A stretch of DNA of 22,766 nucleotides, taken from Sphingopyxis sp. UBA6723. Its GTDB lineage: Bacteria > Pseudomonadota > Alphaproteobacteria > Sphingomonadales > Sphingomonadaceae. The stretch's first letter is position 1, and the number at the start of each line of letters is the position of its first letter. Positions 15,459 to 22,762 of this stretch are shown here, one piece after another. The DNA is taken from the NCBI RefSeq assembly GCF_002454115.1, contig NZ_DKIH01000012.1, positions 419 through 23,184 of the forward strand. The letters run 5' to 3'. The notes under the pieces were generated by a model, which did not search any database, was not told the origin of the DNA, and was given only the letters and a program-made list of their open reading frames with translations. The translations under genes were made by a program, and so were the position numbers.

Positions 15459-18253
15459 CAGAAACTGGCGGTGACGCCGAATTTCGCCGTCCAGCTGTAT
15501 TTTTCATATTGCAGGATGCGCTTGGCACCGGCGAAGTTCTGATAGGCGAAATAGGGCGCGTCGGTGACGTTGACCCATTCGGCAAACAGGCGGACGCCCT
15601 TGGTCACGCGCACCTTGGCCGACAGGTCGAGCTGGAAATGCTGGTCGACGATGCGGTCTTCCTCGGCGCTGCCGCCCAGCTCATCGAGATATTTGTCACG
15701 ATAGGTGCCCGCGGCGCGCAGCGACAACGGCCCCTTTTCATACCCCAGCACCGCGTTGAACGTGTGCTTCGACGCCGACGGTAGCGTGATGCGGCGCGGG
15801 TCGGTCAGATTGTCGCCATCGAACACCGTCCCCTTGGCATCGGTATAGGTATAGTTGGCGTTGATCAGCAGCCCGTCGAACGGCGACGGCAGCGATGCGA
15901 AACGGTGCGAGAAGGACAGCTCCAGCCCCTTCACCTTGGCGGTTTCGCCGTTCACGAAGGTGGTGGCGCTGTCATAATCGACGCCGAACACACTGCCCGG
16001 ATCGGGGTCGTTCAGCGTGACGATGAAATCCTTGATCGACTTCCAGAACACCCCGGCGGTGAGCGCCGAATTATTGCCGAAATACCATTCGGCCGACGCG
16101 TCGATGTTCCACGCGCTGTACGGGCGCAGGTTAGGATTGCCAAACTCGGCTTCGTCATCCTCGTTAACCAGCACACGAGGCGCGAGGTTCGACAATTTGG
16201 GGCGCACCAGGCTCTTGTAACCCGCCAGACGCAGTACGGTATTTTGCGCCGGTTCGTACCGCAGCGTCAGGCTGGGCAGCCAGTCGGTGTAGCTGCGTGT
16301 GACGCGGTTCGGGGTGACGAACACATCGTCGCCGTCGGTCTGGGTGACGAAGGCGCGGATGTCATTGCGTGTGCGTTCGACGCGCACGCCGCCGATGATA
16401 CGCAGATCACTGTTGTCGAAACGGCCGAGCAGATATCCGGCGAGCACATCCTCGTCGATCGCATAGTCGGAGGACGCGGAGTTGATGTCGGTATCCACCG
16501 CGTTCAGTTCGAAATTATCGCGGTTGCTGTTGAAGAAATCCGTCGGGCCGCGCTGTGTCGGGAGCGGGCCAAGGTTCTGGATGCGATAAGTCTGACCACC
16601 GACGACGTCGGCCAGGCTATAGTCGCCGTCATAATCGTCGAATACCAGCGCATCGAAATCATAGGTCTTTTCGCGCCAGCGCGACTTGACCCCGCCCTGC
16701 ACGGTAAAGGTGCCATCGGTCAGCGCAAATTCGCGCGCGACGTCACCGCGCAGCGTGAACTCGCGATCGCGCGCGTCCGACAGCGCGGTCAGCTCCAGCT
16801 CGTTGAAACCATATTCGGCCGGATCGTTAAACAGCGCCGTGTTGCCCGACACGGTGAAGATCGGGCGGCGGGGATCGGCATAGTCGAAATTCAGGTCGAC
16901 GCCGTCGCCGTCGAACCGGGCGCGAAAGCGAGTGGGATCGACCGAACCATTCTCGCGCTCGCTCGCCTCGGCCCAGGCCGCCGAATAGGTCAGTTTCCAC
17001 GGCCCGGTTTCGGTTTCGCCGCCGACGGTGACCGATTTGATTTTCTGTTCTTCGTAGCGGTCCTTCATCCGGCGGCGCACTTCGATGCGGCCGTCTTCGT
17101 CGGTGAAGAACGCCGAAGTGTCCGAGCTTTGCGCGGCCACCGGTTGCTCGTCCATGATCAGGATCACGTCGCCCCGATATTCCTGGTCGGAAAACTGGCT
17201 ATAGATGCCGCGGGCATAAAGCTTGGTCGAATCGCTGGCGCGGAAATCGAGGTTCAGGGTCGCGCCGATACGCTCGCGTTCGACGTCATAGTCGCGATAC
17301 TGCAATTCCTCGGCATAGGCGATGCCGTCATCGCTGACCGTCCAGTCGGCGCCCTCGATATTGTCGCTTTCGAACTTGCGGCGATAATAGCTGACGCCGC
17401 CCGCGATGCCGAAATTCTCGCTGATTCGGGTCGAAAAATCGAGGCTGCCCTTGGGGGTCAGCGCATCGGCATAATTGTTGTAGCTGCCCTCCAGCTTGAC
17501 CGAGAGCAGATCCTTGCGGCGGTCAAAGGCGCTCGTCGTGTTGATCTCGATCGACGCGCCGATTGTGTCAGCGTCCATGTCGGGGGTCAGCGATTTCTTG
17601 ACCTCGATCGATTCGATCAGCTCGGCGGCGACGACGTCGAGCGCGACCGAGCGCACGTCGCTTTCGGGCGCCGGAATGCGCGTGCCGTTGATCGACGCGG
17701 CGTTGAGTTCGGGGTCAAGCCCGCGCACCGACACGAAACGGCCTTCGCCCTGGTCGGCCAGGATGTTGATGCCGGGCAGGCGGCGCAGCGATTCGGCGAC
17801 ATTCTGGTCGGGGAACTGGCCGATCGCGTCGCGGGTCAGCACGCTTTCGACGCCGTCGGCGGCGCGCTGGCGCGACAGGCTGCTCGACAGGCTGGCCGAC
17901 TGGCCGACGACCAGGATGGTGCCGTCGGTCCCAAGCAGGATATTGGCGCTGACGCTGCCGGTTTCGGCGACGGTGACGGTGCGCGTCACCACATCGGCGC
18001 CGCTGTAGCGCGCTTCCAGCGTGTAGGTGCCGGCGGGGACGTCGGTGAAACGAAAGCTGCCGTCGCGGCCCGCTTCGACAACGCGGCCGAGCTCGACGAT
18101 CCGCACCTCGGCGCCCTGAAGCGCGCGCGTTTCGCTGGCGTCGGAAACCGTGCCAATGATTTCGGAAGCGACTGCCGTGGCGGGAAAAGCCGCGGCAAGC
18201 GAAAGGCAGGTGCCGATCAGGAAACGCGAGCGAATGGTGCGAAGCTGGAACAT
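15458..18253 (-). CDS. TonB-dependent outer-membrane receptor, 931 aa
   Basis: This is an outer-membrane active transporter. A signal peptide covers residues 1-30 (ending ATAVAS). A carboxypeptidase-regulatory-like beta domain follows (about 31-108), then a TonB-box-like stretch ILVVGQ (113-118), a plug domain (about 130-240) with PGINILADQGEGRFVSVRGL, and a beta-barrel to the C-terminal Phe of VTASF. Plug motifs such as AAELIESIEVKKSLTPDMDA are typical of the TonB-Xanth-Caul type. There is no STN signalling domain, so it should not control a sigma factor directly. The ATG at 18253 has GGGGG five bases upstream; the frame extends 25 codons further, but that part is not a signal peptide. As first gene before a phosphatase and a phytase, its cargo is inferred to be phytate or an inositol phosphate, possibly metal-bound. 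Confidence 0.93.
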   Translation of the reverse strand: MFQLRTIRSRFLIGTCLSLAAAFPATAVASEIIGTVSDASETRALQGAEVRIVELGRVVEAGRDGSFRFTDVPAGTYTLEARYSGADVVTRTVTVAETGSVSANILLGTDGTILVVGQSASLSSSLSRQRAADGVESVLTRDAIGQFPDQNVAESLRRLPGINILADQGEGRFVSVRGLDPELNAASINGTRIPAPESDVRSVALDVVAAELIESIEVKKSLTPDMDADTIGASIEINTTSAFDRRKDLLSVKLEGSYNNYADALTPKGSLDFSTRISENFGIAGGVSYYRRKFESDNIEGADWTVSDDGIAYAEELQYRDYDVERERIGATLNLDFRASDSTKLYARGIYSQFSDQEYRGDVILIMDEQPVAAQSSDTSAFFTDEDGRIEVRRRMKDRYEEQKIKSVTVGGETETGPWKLTYSAAWAEASERENGSVDPTRFRARFDGDGVDLNFDYADPRRPIFTVSGNTALFNDPAEYGFNELELTALSDARDREFTLRGDVAREFALTDGTFTVQGGVKSRWREKTYDFDALVFDDYDGDYSLADVVGGQTYRIQNLGPLPTQRGPTDFFNSNRDNFELNAVDTDINSASSDYAIDEDVLAGYLLGRFDNSDLRIIGGVRVERTRNDIRAFVTQTDGDDVFVTPNRVTRSYTDWLPSLTLRYEPAQNTVLRLAGYKSLVRPKLSNLAPRVLVNEDDEAEFGNPNLRPYSAWNIDASAEWYFGNNSALTAGVFWKSIKDFIVTLNDPDPGSVFGVDYDSATTFVNGETAKVKGLELSFSHRFASLPSPFDGLLINANYTYTDAKGTVFDGDNLTDPRRITLPSASKHTFNAVLGYEKGPLSLRAAGTYRDKYLDELGGSAEEDRIVDQHFQLDLSAKVRVTKGVRLFAEWVNVTDAPYFAYQNFAGAKRILQYEKYSWTAKFGVTASF

Positions 18254-18445
18254 GGAGACCCCCAAACAGTGGAAAGATCGCCGAATCCTGTTGGCTTCCG
18301 GCGAGTCGAGGGGCCACTGACAGCGCAAAATGACCGCTGTGTTACGGAGATGTCACACGATTGAAACACGGGCTCCAACGCGGGGGGCAAGCGCACGGAA
18401 TTGCGCGGATATACGGCGTTCAGGAAATTTGCTGCGCCGCCGGCC
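18254..18445 (-). promoter_or_regulatory. leader region of the receptor-phosphatase-phytase operon
   Basis: This 192-base gap separates the receptor start from the end of the heparinase-like gene and must hold any private promoter of the operon. It contains several GTCA/TGACA-like words between 18313 and 18360, read on the minus strand as TGACAT, GGTCAT and TGTCAG. They are not in the 11-base register of a standard Pho box, so I do not call one. No clear -35/-10 pair or attenuator stands out. Confidence 0.35.
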
Positions 18446-20224
18446 TCACCCGATATGCTTGAAAATCCACCCGATGCTCGCCCCGCCCGCCGGTGCGATG
18501 CCGGTGACGACGAGCTGCTCGGTCGGGTGCGGGCGGCCTTCGCCGTCGACCCACAGGCTTTGCTCGACATCGAGCGCGCCTTCGGAGGTGCGGAATTGCC
18601 ACAGCGGGCCGCCATTGATGCGGAGCAGCGCGCCCAATTTGTCGGCGGTCAGGCTGGCCGAGATGTTGCGGCCGAGGTGAAAGCGCAGCGCGAACCCCTT
18701 GTCGCCCTTGCGCCGGGTGCGCGGGGCCGGGAGGAGCATATCTTCGCCGCGTAGCTCGCGGCCGTTCGGCGACAGGATCAGCAGGCGGCGGTGGATCAGC
18801 CCGTGGCGCCGCGCATAACCGTCGTGGCTCATCTCGACGCGGCTGCCCTGCGGCGTCTCGCGGCGGTCGAGCTCGACCTCGGTCACGCCTTTGCCCAGCG
18901 TTCCGTTGGCCAGAATCGCGGTCGAATTGGTGTCGGCCAGGATCAGTGTCGAATGCGCCGCGGTGGTGCGCAGGCCGCGCGCCAGATCGGCAGGAATCGT
19001 CGCGCCGGTCAGCGCCGCGCCGCCGCAATTGACGACGATGCGCTCGTCGCCGTCGGACAGCTCGAACGCCAGCGTCGAGGCACAGCCCGCTTCGGTGACC
19101 CGCGCAATCGGTGGCGGTGCCGCGTCGGCGAGCAGCACGACCTTGTTGGCGACCAGCCGCTGATACCCCCAGTCGCGGGCCTGTTTCAGCGGCCGGGTGC
19201 GCACCCCGCTCGCGGCAATGATCGCCTGAACGGTCGCCGCCGACGTCGCGCCGCTGCCCTGCCAGCTGCCCATGCCGCCGTCGCTGTGCAGCAGCCCGAG
19301 CAGCGCCGGGACCGCGCGCGCCAGCACTTCCTGCACGAATGGCGGCACCTCCATGCGGCGCATGTCATAAACTTTGGCAAGCATCGACAACGCCATGACC
19401 GCGTCGAGCTGCGCCTGCGGCGAGCGCGAGATATTGCCGCCGTCGGCATAGAAGCTGGTCTCCAGAACCTTGCGCAGCCCTGCCTCGCCGAACACCTGCC
19501 GCGGCTCACCGCCGGGCATCAGCAGCGACGCGGCGACGATGCCGACCCACGCGACCATCTGGCCGGTGCCCGGCCGCGTCTTGTCGGCAACCCGGTCCAA
19601 GTGTCGCGCCGCGCGCGCGAGGTGGTTGAGCACCGCCGATCGATAGACCAGGTCGCTCGACGACAGGATCAGCGGCGCGTGGGCCGCCCAGAACAGAATG
19701 CGCCACGCGGTGTTGTCGGCCTTCCACGCCGGTTCGCTCACCGCCTCGCCATGCGTGCCGAGCCAGTGGCGGACCACCGCTTCGGCGATCGGCGCGCCAT
19801 CGGCACGGGTGCCGGTGGCGGCGAGATCGCGCAGCCAGGCAAAGCTGTGGAGATAGTCGGCAAAGGTCGGCGCGACGGTCAGCGCCGCAAAATCTAGCTC
19901 GCCCAGCGGCAGCTTCAAGCCGCGGTGGAGGAAATGCCCGGCGCGGATCGCGGTCCCCGCACGGGTGTCGCCGGGTACCGGATCGACCGGCACGCCCAGC
20001 AGTTTGAGCGGAAAGCGGCCCTTGAGGCGAAAGGCGTGCAAGGGCGTGCGCCAGGTCAGCCGGGTGATCGCATTGGCGACGCGGTCGCCCAGCGACAGTC
20101 CCTTGTCGGCGGGCAGGCGGATCAGTCGTTTGCCGGGCTCGATCGAATCGTCGATCGGCGGCGCGTCGTCGGCCAGGTCGAGCGGCGGGTCGGCAGGGGC
20201 CGAAGTCAACGGTCTCCCCTCCAT
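18446..20224 (-). CDS. heparinase II/III-like protein, 592 aa
   Basis: This belongs to the heparinase II/III-like polysaccharide lyase group. The N-terminal half (about 100-330) is Ala- and Trp-rich and should form the alpha-barrel. The C-terminal half (about 360-585) holds the beta-sandwich domain, with VVNCGG, a Thr-Ala-His-Ser segment (LRTTAAHSTLILADTNS) and RRHGLIHRRLLILSP, where conserved His residues of the family lie. No signal peptide is visible, so a cytoplasmic location is likely, which is odd for a secreted-lyase relative. The ATG at 20224 begins three bases after the rpe stop. However, a strong GGAGGGGAG lies inside the gene's first codons and would better serve an in-frame TTG at 20209, so the true start may be five codons in. 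Its real substrate is unknown. Confidence 0.85.
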   Translation of the reverse strand: MEGRPLTSAPADPPLDLADDAPPIDDSIEPGKRLIRLPADKGLSLGDRVANAITRLTWRTPLHAFRLKGRFPLKLLGVPVDPVPGDTRAGTAIRAGHFLHRGLKLPLGELDFAALTVAPTFADYLHSFAWLRDLAATGTRADGAPIAEAVVRHWLGTHGEAVSEPAWKADNTAWRILFWAAHAPLILSSSDLVYRSAVLNHLARAARHLDRVADKTRPGTGQMVAWVGIVAASLLMPGGEPRQVFGEAGLRKVLETSFYADGGNISRSPQAQLDAVMALSMLAKVYDMRRMEVPPFVQEVLARAVPALLGLLHSDGGMGSWQGSGATSAATVQAIIAASGVRTRPLKQARDWGYQRLVANKVVLLADAAPPPIARVTEAGCASTLAFELSDGDERIVVNCGGAALTGATIPADLARGLRTTAAHSTLILADTNSTAILANGTLGKGVTEVELDRRETPQGSRVEMSHDGYARRHGLIHRRLLILSPNGRELRGEDMLLPAPRTRRKGDKGFALRFHLGRNISASLTADKLGALLRINGGPLWQFRTSEGALDVEQSLWVDGEGRPHPTEQLVVTGIAPAGGASIGWIFKHIG

Positions 20225-20227
20225 CGG

Positions 20228-20899
20228 TCAGGCGCCCCGCAGCCGCCGGATATTGTCGGCATAGGCATCGGGACCACCCTTGAACGTCGCGGTCCCCGCC
20301 ACCAGCACATCGGCGCCCGCGGCCATCGCCATCGGCGCGGTGCCGGCATCGATACCGCCATCGACCTCCAGCCGGATGTCGCGGCCGCTCTTGTCGATCA
20401 TCTTGCGCACCGCTTCGATCTTGCGCAGCTGGCTCGTGATAAAGCTCTGGCCGCCGAAGCCGGGATTGACGCTCATGATCAGCACCAGGTCGATGTCGTC
20501 GATCAGATAGTCGAGCATCTTGGCCGGGGTTGCCGGGTTCAGCGACACCCCCGCCTGCTTGCCCAGCGACTTGATGTGCTGGATGCTGCGGTGGATATGC
20601 GGCCCCGCCTCGGGGTGGACGGTGATGATGTCGGCGCCTGCCGCGGCAAAGGCGTCGAGGAAATGATCGACCGGGCTGATCATCAAATGGACGTCGAAGG
20701 GCAGGGTTGAGTGCGGTCGCAACGCTTTGACCACCGCCGGGCCGATCGTCAGATTGGGGACAAAATGGCCGTCCATCACGTCGATATGGACCCAGTCGGC
20801 GCCGGCCGCCTCGATCGCGCGCACTTCCTGTCCCAGCGCGGCAAAATCGGCGCTCAGGATCGACGGGGCGATACGGACGGGGGCGGGCGTACTAGTCAT
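20228..20899 (-). CDS. rpe: ribulose-phosphate 3-epimerase, 223 aa
   Basis: This TIM-barrel enzyme interconverts ribulose 5-phosphate and xylulose 5-phosphate in the pentose phosphate pathway. Family motifs in order are IAPSILSADF near the N-terminus, VHIDVMDGHFVPNLTIGP with the catalytic Asp and a metal-binding His, DVHLMI, MSVNPGFGGQSF and EVDGGI, with a phosphate-binding segment near AGADVLVAGTATF. The length fits the family (210-230 aa). Two ATG codons compete: 20905, only three bases after AAGG, and 20899, nine bases after it. I chose 20899, but the difference is only two residues. The heparinase-like gene begins three bases after the stop, so the two are very probably co-transcribed. 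Confidence 0.96.
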   Translation of the reverse strand: MTSTPAPVRIAPSILSADFAALGQEVRAIEAAGADWVHIDVMDGHFVPNLTIGPAVVKALRPHSTLPFDVHLMISPVDHFLDAFAAAGADIITVHPEAGPHIHRSIQHIKSLGKQAGVSLNPATPAKMLDYLIDDIDLVLIMSVNPGFGGQSFITSQLRKIEAVRKMIDKSGRDIRLEVDGGIDAGTAPMAMAAGADVLVAGTATFKGGPDAYADNIRRLRGA

Positions 20900-21008
20900 G
20901 ACCATCGGCCTTAACCATCAACCCCTTGGGGGGCAAGCGGGGTCGCGGCGCTAGCGGTGGAAAAGCATCTGGCGACGGCTTTCGATACGGAACCGCCATC
21001 AAATTCTC

Positions 21009-21099
21009 GTCACCCCGGACTTGATCCGGGGTCCCGCTTTGCGTGGAAGGTCGGCAATCGCCGCAAGAAGCGGGGTCCCGGGTCAAGCCCGGGATGACG
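21009..21099. repeat. inverted-repeat element, CCCCGGACTTGATCCGGGG class
   Basis: Two 32-base arms (21009-21040 and 21068-21099) face each other with about five mismatches. Each contains its own hairpin, for example CCCCGGA-CTTGA-TCCGGGG in the left arm. This is the widespread alphaproteobacterial intergenic repeat type. It occupies the gap between the small membrane protein gene (ends at 21144) and the rpe start. Apart from this element I see nothing in 20906-21143 except the likely rpe leader. Confidence 0.88.
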
Positions 21100-21143
21100 A
21101 AGTGGAGCGGTAGCTTCCTATCCCAAAGCCACCTCGACCTAAC

Positions 21144-21386
21144 TCACCGCCAGCGCCAGCCGCCCTCGGTCTTGGCGCGATAGATTGGCATCGGCGCCAA
21201 CCCCGCGACGATCACCGCGATGGTCATCGCCACCGGTCGGTCCTGCAACGCCGCCGCCAGCCCCGTGATCATCGCCACGTGCAGCGCGATAAAAAGCCAG
21301 CCCTCCCAAACGATCGGCAACCCGGTGCCAAACCCATGGCGCTTGGCGCGAAACCACGGCCCTTTGCGCATGAACAGGTGCATCAT
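21144..21386 (-). CDS. small inner-membrane protein, 80 aa, unrecognised
   Basis: The protein begins with about 28 basic and aromatic residues (MMHLFMRKGPWFRAKRHGFG), followed by two hydrophobic segments at about 29-46 and 51-68. It ends in a basic tail with RAKTEGGWRWR. This is a plausible two-span hairpin protein with both ends in the cytoplasm. The start ATG overlaps the stop of the ribbon-helix-helix gene by four bases (ATGA), strong evidence that it is a real gene and translationally coupled. A second ATG follows at once. I do not recognise the family. Its position after a DNA-binding protein and an SPFH protein suggests a shared membrane role. Confidence 0.72.
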   Translation of the reverse strand: MMHLFMRKGPWFRAKRHGFGTGLPIVWEGWLFIALHVAMITGLAAALQDRPVAMTIAVIVAGLAPMPIYRAKTEGGWRWR

Positions 21387-21592
21387 GATCCGCTCTCCTC
21401 TTTAGGCGGTCGCCCGCGCTTGGCGGGCGCCGCGGCTTTCGGCTTCACCCCGCGCCGCGCCAGCGCCTCGCGCAGCAACACCTCGATCTCGGCATTGGCG
21501 CTGCGCAGTTCGTCCGCCGCCAGCCGCTCGACCGCTGCATACAGCGCGGGGTCAAGACGGAGGGCAAAGGCTTTTTTGACGGACGTCGGCAT
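21383..21592 (-). CDS. ribbon-helix-helix (Arc-like) protein with AT-hook-like tail, 69 aa
   Basis: Residues about 3-48 fit an Arc/MetJ-type ribbon-helix-helix domain: a short strand KKAFALRLD, helix PALYAAVERLAADE, then SANAEIEVLLREALARRG, where NAEIEVLLREAL is the typical second helix. The remaining tail is basic and proline-rich with KRGRPPK, which looks like an AT-hook minor-groove binder. This predicts a small dimeric DNA-binding protein, and it is the only evident DNA-binding candidate for the AT-rich palindrome upstream of the SPFH gene. Start at the ATG at 21592 with GAGG eight bases upstream; an ATG at 21619 lies inside the repeat element and is rejected. It is not paired with a recognisable toxin, so I do not call a toxin-antitoxin module. 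Confidence 0.82.
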   Translation of the reverse strand: MPTSVKKAFALRLDPALYAAVERLAADELRSANAEIEVLLREALARRGVKPKAAAPAKRGRPPKEESGS

Positions 21593-21609
21593 AGGTTGAA
21601 CCTCAATCC

Positions 21610-21689
21610 CCGTTCGCATCGAGCGATGTCGAGATGCCGGGAGGTCGTATGCCCACGGCGGGGGTCTCGACTTCGCTCGACACGAACGG
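21610..21689. repeat. inverted-repeat element, CGTTCG...GAGCGA.GTCGAG class, between SPFH and RHH genes
   Basis: The left arm 21610-21637 (CCGTTCGCATCGAGCG...) pairs with the right arm 21663-21689 (ending CTCGACACGAACGG). It shares its ends with the element at 9016-9094. It fills the gap between the SPFH stop (21700) and the start of the RHH gene (21592), so a shared transcript would carry a hairpin here, possibly lowering read-through. Confidence 0.82.
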
Positions 21690-21699
21690 GATTTCTACA

Positions 21700-22602
21700 T
21701 CAGTAAAGCGATCCGGCGTTCACCACCGGCTGCGTATCGCGTTCGCCGCACAGCACGACCATCAGGTTCGACACCATCGCCGCCTTGCGCTCGTCGTCGA
21801 GTTCGACGACGCCTTTTTCAGCGAGCAGGTTGAGCGCCATTTCGACCATTGTCACCGCGCCCTCGACCAGCTTCTTGCGCGCCGAAATCACCGCCTCGGC
21901 CTGCTGGCGGCGCAGCATCGCGCCGGCGATTTCCTGCGCATAGGCCAGGTGCGTCAGTCCGCACTCGTCGACGGTGATCCCGGCGACGCTCAGCCGCTCG
22001 ATCAGCGCCTTGCGCAGTTCGACCCCGACCTCGTCATGGTTGCCGCGCAGCGTGATTTCCTGATGTTCGATGTCGTCATAGGGATAGCGCGAGCCGATCG
22101 AGCGCACCGCGGCCTCGATCTGCGCCATCACAAATTCCTTGTAATCGTCGACGTCGAACAGCGCCTGCGCGGTGTCGGTGACGCGCCACACGACCTGCGC
22201 CGCCATCTCGATCGGGTTGCCGCGCAGGTCATTGACCTTGATCTTGTCCGAAATGACGTTGTTCGCGCGCACCGCGATCTTCTTGCGCGTCAGCCACGGC
22301 AGCACCCAGCGCAGCCCCTCCTCGCGGTCGGTGCCTTTATACGCCCCGAACAGCTGGATCGCCGCCGCCTCGTTGGGATTGATCAGGTAAAAGCCGCACA
22401 GGATCAGGAAGCCGACGACTGCGGAAATCGCAACGACCGCCCATTTCCACGCCACCTCAAATTCCGCGGTCGCATTGCTGATCCCCGCCCACGCTGCGAC
22501 GCCTGCCAGCAGCACCCAGATCAGCAGCATCAGATAACCGCTCTGCGTCATCGCCCGCGTCTCGCGACTGCGGTTCAGCGCCGGTGTTGTTCCCTCGACC
22601 AT
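21700..22602 (-). CDS. SPFH/band-7 domain membrane protein, 300 aa
   Basis: This stomatin/prohibitin/flotillin/HflK-type protein has two predicted membrane segments (about 22-41 and 52-73). They are followed by the SPFH domain, from INPNEAAAIQLFGAYKG through RVTDTAQALFDVDDYKEFV to the helical stretch EIAGAMLRRQQAEAVISARKKLVEGAV. SPFH proteins form large rings or scaffolds on the inner membrane and often adjust membrane proteases or microdomains; the role here is not known. The C-terminal part after residue 260 (LAEKGVVELDDERKAAMVSNLMVV) is short and helical. The ATG at 22602 has GGAGG eight bases upstream. A 30-bp palindrome lies just upstream of that site, so expression is likely controlled there. 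The RHH and small membrane protein genes follow on the same strand. Confidence 0.9.
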   Translation of the reverse strand: MVEGTTPALNRSRETRAMTQSGYLMLLIWVLLAGVAAWAGISNATAEFEVAWKWAVVAISAVVGFLILCGFYLINPNEAAAIQLFGAYKGTDREEGLRWVLPWLTRKKIAVRANNVISDKIKVNDLRGNPIEMAAQVVWRVTDTAQALFDVDDYKEFVMAQIEAAVRSIGSRYPYDDIEHQEITLRGNHDEVGVELRKALIERLSVAGITVDECGLTHLAYAQEIAGAMLRRQQAEAVISARKKLVEGAVTMVEMALNLLAEKGVVELDDERKAAMVSNLMVVLCGERDTQPVVNAGSLY

Positions 22603-22619
22603 ATATTTGCCCTCCGACT

Positions 22620-22649
22620 CGATATAAAGATGATATCATATTTATATCG
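22620..22649. promoter_or_regulatory. 30-bp near-perfect AT-rich palindrome upstream of the SPFH gene
   Basis: The outer arms CGATATAAA and TTTATATCG flank the exact core ATGATATCAT; 14 of 15 base pairs match, the single mismatch being between 22629 and 22640. It ends 17 bases before the SPFH start codon, directly before the ribosome binding site GGAGG at 22611-22615. Its AT-richness contrasts with the GC-rich surroundings. A dimer or tetramer binding site overlapping the promoter or transcript start is the simplest reading. Confidence 0.65.
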
Positions 22650-22718
22650 TTTTGGGTGGTGGTCAATCGGAATCGGATGGGGAGGGGGCGCGGCGTCGGC
22701 TTTGGGGTGGGAAGCGGA

Positions 22719-22762
22719 CCTCATGGACTCGTCACCCCGGACTTGATCCGGGGTCCATGAGG
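22719..22762. repeat. hairpin repeat, CCCCGGACTTGATCCGGGG class, at the window edge
   Basis: The core at 22730-22756 repeats the left arm of the 21009-21099 element over 27 bases (CGTCACCCCGG...GGGGTCC). It is flanked by CCTCATGGAC (22719-22728) and GTCCATGAGG (22753-22762), which pair with each other, giving a hairpin within a hairpin. A second arm could lie beyond the window. Between this and the palindrome at 22620-22649 (22650-22718) I see no gene. Confidence 0.82.

Noticed and set aside
18313..18360. Pho box upstream of the TonB-dependent receptor
   Set aside because: Several GTCA/TGACA words are present, but their spacing (13 bases for the best pairs) does not fit the 11-base register of PhoB sites. 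Phosphate control remains plausible from gene content only.
15905..18364. 819-codon open frame on the plus strand opposite the TonB-dependent receptor
   Set aside because: It mirrors the receptor codons; the composition (Val, Asp, Ala, Arg rich) and lack of domains mark it as a high-GC antisense artefact.
18359..18370. Half-site ATTGAAAC similar to the hppD palindrome
   Set aside because: Only one half-site without its inverted partner; expected by chance at this length.
21383..21592. Antitoxin of a toxin-antitoxin pair (RHH protein with its overlapping neighbour)
   Set aside because: The overlapping partner is a two-span membrane protein without resemblance to known toxins, and the SPFH gene upstream gives a different context. 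A small membrane toxin cannot be fully excluded.
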